Shown: positions 62,739-64,000 of the stretch, one piece after another
How the letters are laid out: every line of letters starts with the position of its first letter
How positions within the stretch are numbered: the stretch's first letter is position 1
Assembly: GCF_001618145.1 (NCBI RefSeq)
Contig: NZ_KV392042.1
Coordinates: 1 to 64,000, forward strand
Origin: Oceanobacillus damuensis
GTDB taxonomy: Bacteria; Bacillota; Bacilli; Bacillales; Amphibacillaceae
DNA: 64,000 nucleotides
Direction of reading: 5' to 3'
Notes under the pieces: generated by a model
The model's input: only the letters and a program-made list of their open reading frames with translations
Databases searched by the model: none
What the model was told of the DNA's origin: nothing
Program-made: the position numbers and the translations under genes

Positions 62739-64000
62739 ATGAAACTGAGTCCTGAGGAATCTTATATGCTAAGTGGGGAAGCTGGGCCTGCAAAGCAATT
62801 TGCGATGAATATAATTGTATCAGTTGGAAAGGCGCTTGGGGCGCCATGCCTACAGGAGATAACGGCTGCTCACGTCGTCGATACTTTGATGACTGGTACT
62901 GGAGAGACCGGCCCTGATTTTGCTCGGGCGCTTGCAAAGAAGGGTGCAAAAGTTGCAGTTCCTACAACCATCAATGTCGGTAATGTTGATGCAAAGCACC
63001 GTTGTTTAAATGTACCAACAAGCGAGCATGATTTTGAAACGTCTCGAGAAGTTATGCGGATTTTCCAAGAAATGGGCTGCTCACCTACATATACTTGTGC
63101 TCCGTTCCAAGAACCCGAGAATCAATTGCAGTTCGGGGAACATGTTGCTTGGGGAGAATCGAGTGCTGTTCCATATGCGAATTCGGTATTTGGTGCTCGA
63201 ACAAACCGATACGGGCACTTCATTACATCTGCTGCTGCCATTACAGGCAGGATTCCATTCAGTGGGTTACATTGTGAAGAAAATCGGCGCGGGCAAATCG
63301 TTTTTAACGTGGACCACCTTCCTAAGAAGTGGTTGGAAAATAGCCTGTTTTATCACATATTCGGCTATCAAGTAGGAAAAATCGCCGGTGAACGAATACC
63401 AGTCATTTCAGGGTTTGATCACGATATTTCCAAAGATAATCTCAAAGCGTTCGGAGCAGCTGCAGCAACTTCCGGCGGCATTTCAATGTACCACATTGTA
63501 GGCCTAACACCTGAAGCGCCGACTCTTCAAGATGCACTTCATGGTGAAGCGCCAGAAGAAATAGTAAAGATTGAGACTGGAGATTTAACGCAAACATACA
63601 AGGAACTCTCTATAAATGAACGTGGTACTCCGTTAGATGCCATTTGTTTAGGGGCGCCGCATCTTTCTGTTGATGAAGTAGGGAAAGTATATGAAATACT
63701 GGATCAAATTGGATGGAACCTTCAAGTTCCATTGTATATTTCCATGAGCCGACGTACGCTGGAGATAGCCGAGCGACGAGGTTGGGCGGAAAAATTTAAT
63801 GAGGCGGGAGTTAAAATCGTCGTCGATCGTTGTGTTTATTTCCCTGGGATCCTCTGGAACGACGGATTAACAATCATGACTGATTCAGCTAAGTGGGCTC
63901 ACTATGCACCTCGGTGTATTTCTGCAAAAGTCACGGTAGGCACACTGGCTGATTGTATTTCTTCTGGAAAGAAAGGTCATGTCGTTATGGAGAATGGTTT
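62739..64000 (+). CDS. aconitase X (DUF521) family protein, 5' part
   Basis: At least 420 codons, open to the window edge. MKLSPEESYMLSGEAGPAKQ starts the protein as in aconitase X catalytic subunits. TYTCAPFQ, WGESSAVPYANSVFGARTN and, later, DRCVYFPGILW follow the family, with cysteines suited to an iron-sulfur cluster. Family members act as cis-3-hydroxyproline dehydratases or phosphomevalonate dehydratases; in Bacillaceae a hydroxyproline or related amino-acid role is more likely, which is inference. ATG follows GAGGAGG. If a small-subunit (DUF126) domain is fused, it would lie beyond the window. Confidence 0.9.
   Translation, partial: MKLSPEESYMLSGEAGPAKQFAMNIIVSVGKALGAPCLQEITAAHVVDTLMTGTGETGPDFARALAKKGAKVAVPTTINVGNVDAKHRCLNVPTSEHDFETSREVMRIFQEMGCSPTYTCAPFQEPENQLQFGEHVAWGESSAVPYANSVFGARTNRYGHFITSAAAITGRIPFSGLHCEENRRGQIVFNVDHLPKKWLENSLFYHIFGYQVGKIAGERIPVISGFDHDISKDNLKAFGAAAATSGGISMYHIVGLTPEAPTLQDALHGEAPEEIVKIETGDLTQTYKELSINERGTPLDAICLGAPHLSVDEVGKVYEILDQIGWNLQVPLYISMSRRTLEIAERRGWAEKFNEAGVKIVVDRCVYFPGILWNDGLTIMTDSAKWAHYAPRCISAKVTVGTLADCISSGKKGHVVMENG

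Overview
This 64 kb window is low-GC Firmicutes DNA, most likely a Bacillaceae such as an Oceanobacillus/Virgibacillus relative. The genus is inference. The evidence is the 3' end of a 5S rRNA followed by a 14-gene tRNA cluster in the order familiar from Bacillus rrn operons, strong AGGAGG-type ribosome binding sites, many TTG/GTG starts, and Bacillus-like lipoproteins and regulators.

Layout. (1) 1-1469: 5S end and tRNAs Asn, Ser, Glu, Val, fMet, Asp, Phe, Tyr, Trp, His, Gln, Gly, Cys, Leu. (2) 1980-11801: a DUF3870 gene, a two-hairpin leader, then an operon for an acyl-CoA carboxylation pathway: a thiolase-fold protein without catalytic residues, an enoyl-CoA hydratase relative, biotin carboxylase, a free biotin carrier, carboxyltransferase, an HMG-CoA-lyase relative and a MaoC hydratase, followed by a TAXI-type TRAP importer. 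(3) 11942-29837: a large catabolic block with two CaiB/BaiF CoA-transferases, three zinc alcohol dehydrogenases, two aldehyde dehydrogenases, a DctP-type TRAP importer, a two-subunit CoA-transferase, a thiolase, a hotdog thioesterase, a Baeyer-Villiger-type monooxygenase and a metallo-beta-lactamase-fold lactonase. Together these could take an imported alcohol or ketone through ester/lactone, hydroxyacid and diacid to acyl-CoA and thiolytic cleavage. (4) 29885-32282: four consecutive damaged genes (regulator, FMN reductase, DsbA-like, YdhR-like). (5) 32645-35976: unknown proteins, including a two-gene cassette ending in a HEPN-like segment with an RX4H motif that is out of frame. (6) 36200-36550: the 3' remnant of a group II intron. 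(7) 36732-40266: small lipoproteins and membrane proteins, and a cupredoxin. (8) 40377-42074: a graveyard of gene fragments (EamA, alcohol dehydrogenase, DeoR, ABC ATPase). (9) 42275-44902: a GAF-LuxR-type regulator divergent from a GMC oxidoreductase, with a perfect 14-bp direct repeat between them. (10) 45599-46726: a Cys/Met PLP enzyme. (11) 47515-54088: a complete Wadjet plasmid-defence operon in the order jetD-jetA-jetB-jetC. (12) 54666-61974: a DUF429 protein, SDR and alcohol dehydrogenases, a TetR regulator, a frameshifted glucose/sorbosone dehydrogenase and a membrane protein. (13) 62739-end: an aconitase X-type gene running off the window.

Two genome-wide features stand out. Dispersed imperfect palindromes built on GGTCAGTCCCC or GGTGCCTGTCCCC occur at least seven times, and a separate repeat of about 165 bp occurs twice. 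At least a dozen genes are broken or truncated, which marks the accessory parts of the window as actively remodelled. The best candidate for something poorly described is the 33.7-36.0 kb cassette. The best-supported defence system is Wadjet. The most interesting metabolic question is the carboxylase operon, which carries a catalytically dead thiolase paralogue and a lyase without the usual HMG-CoA lyase cysteine.
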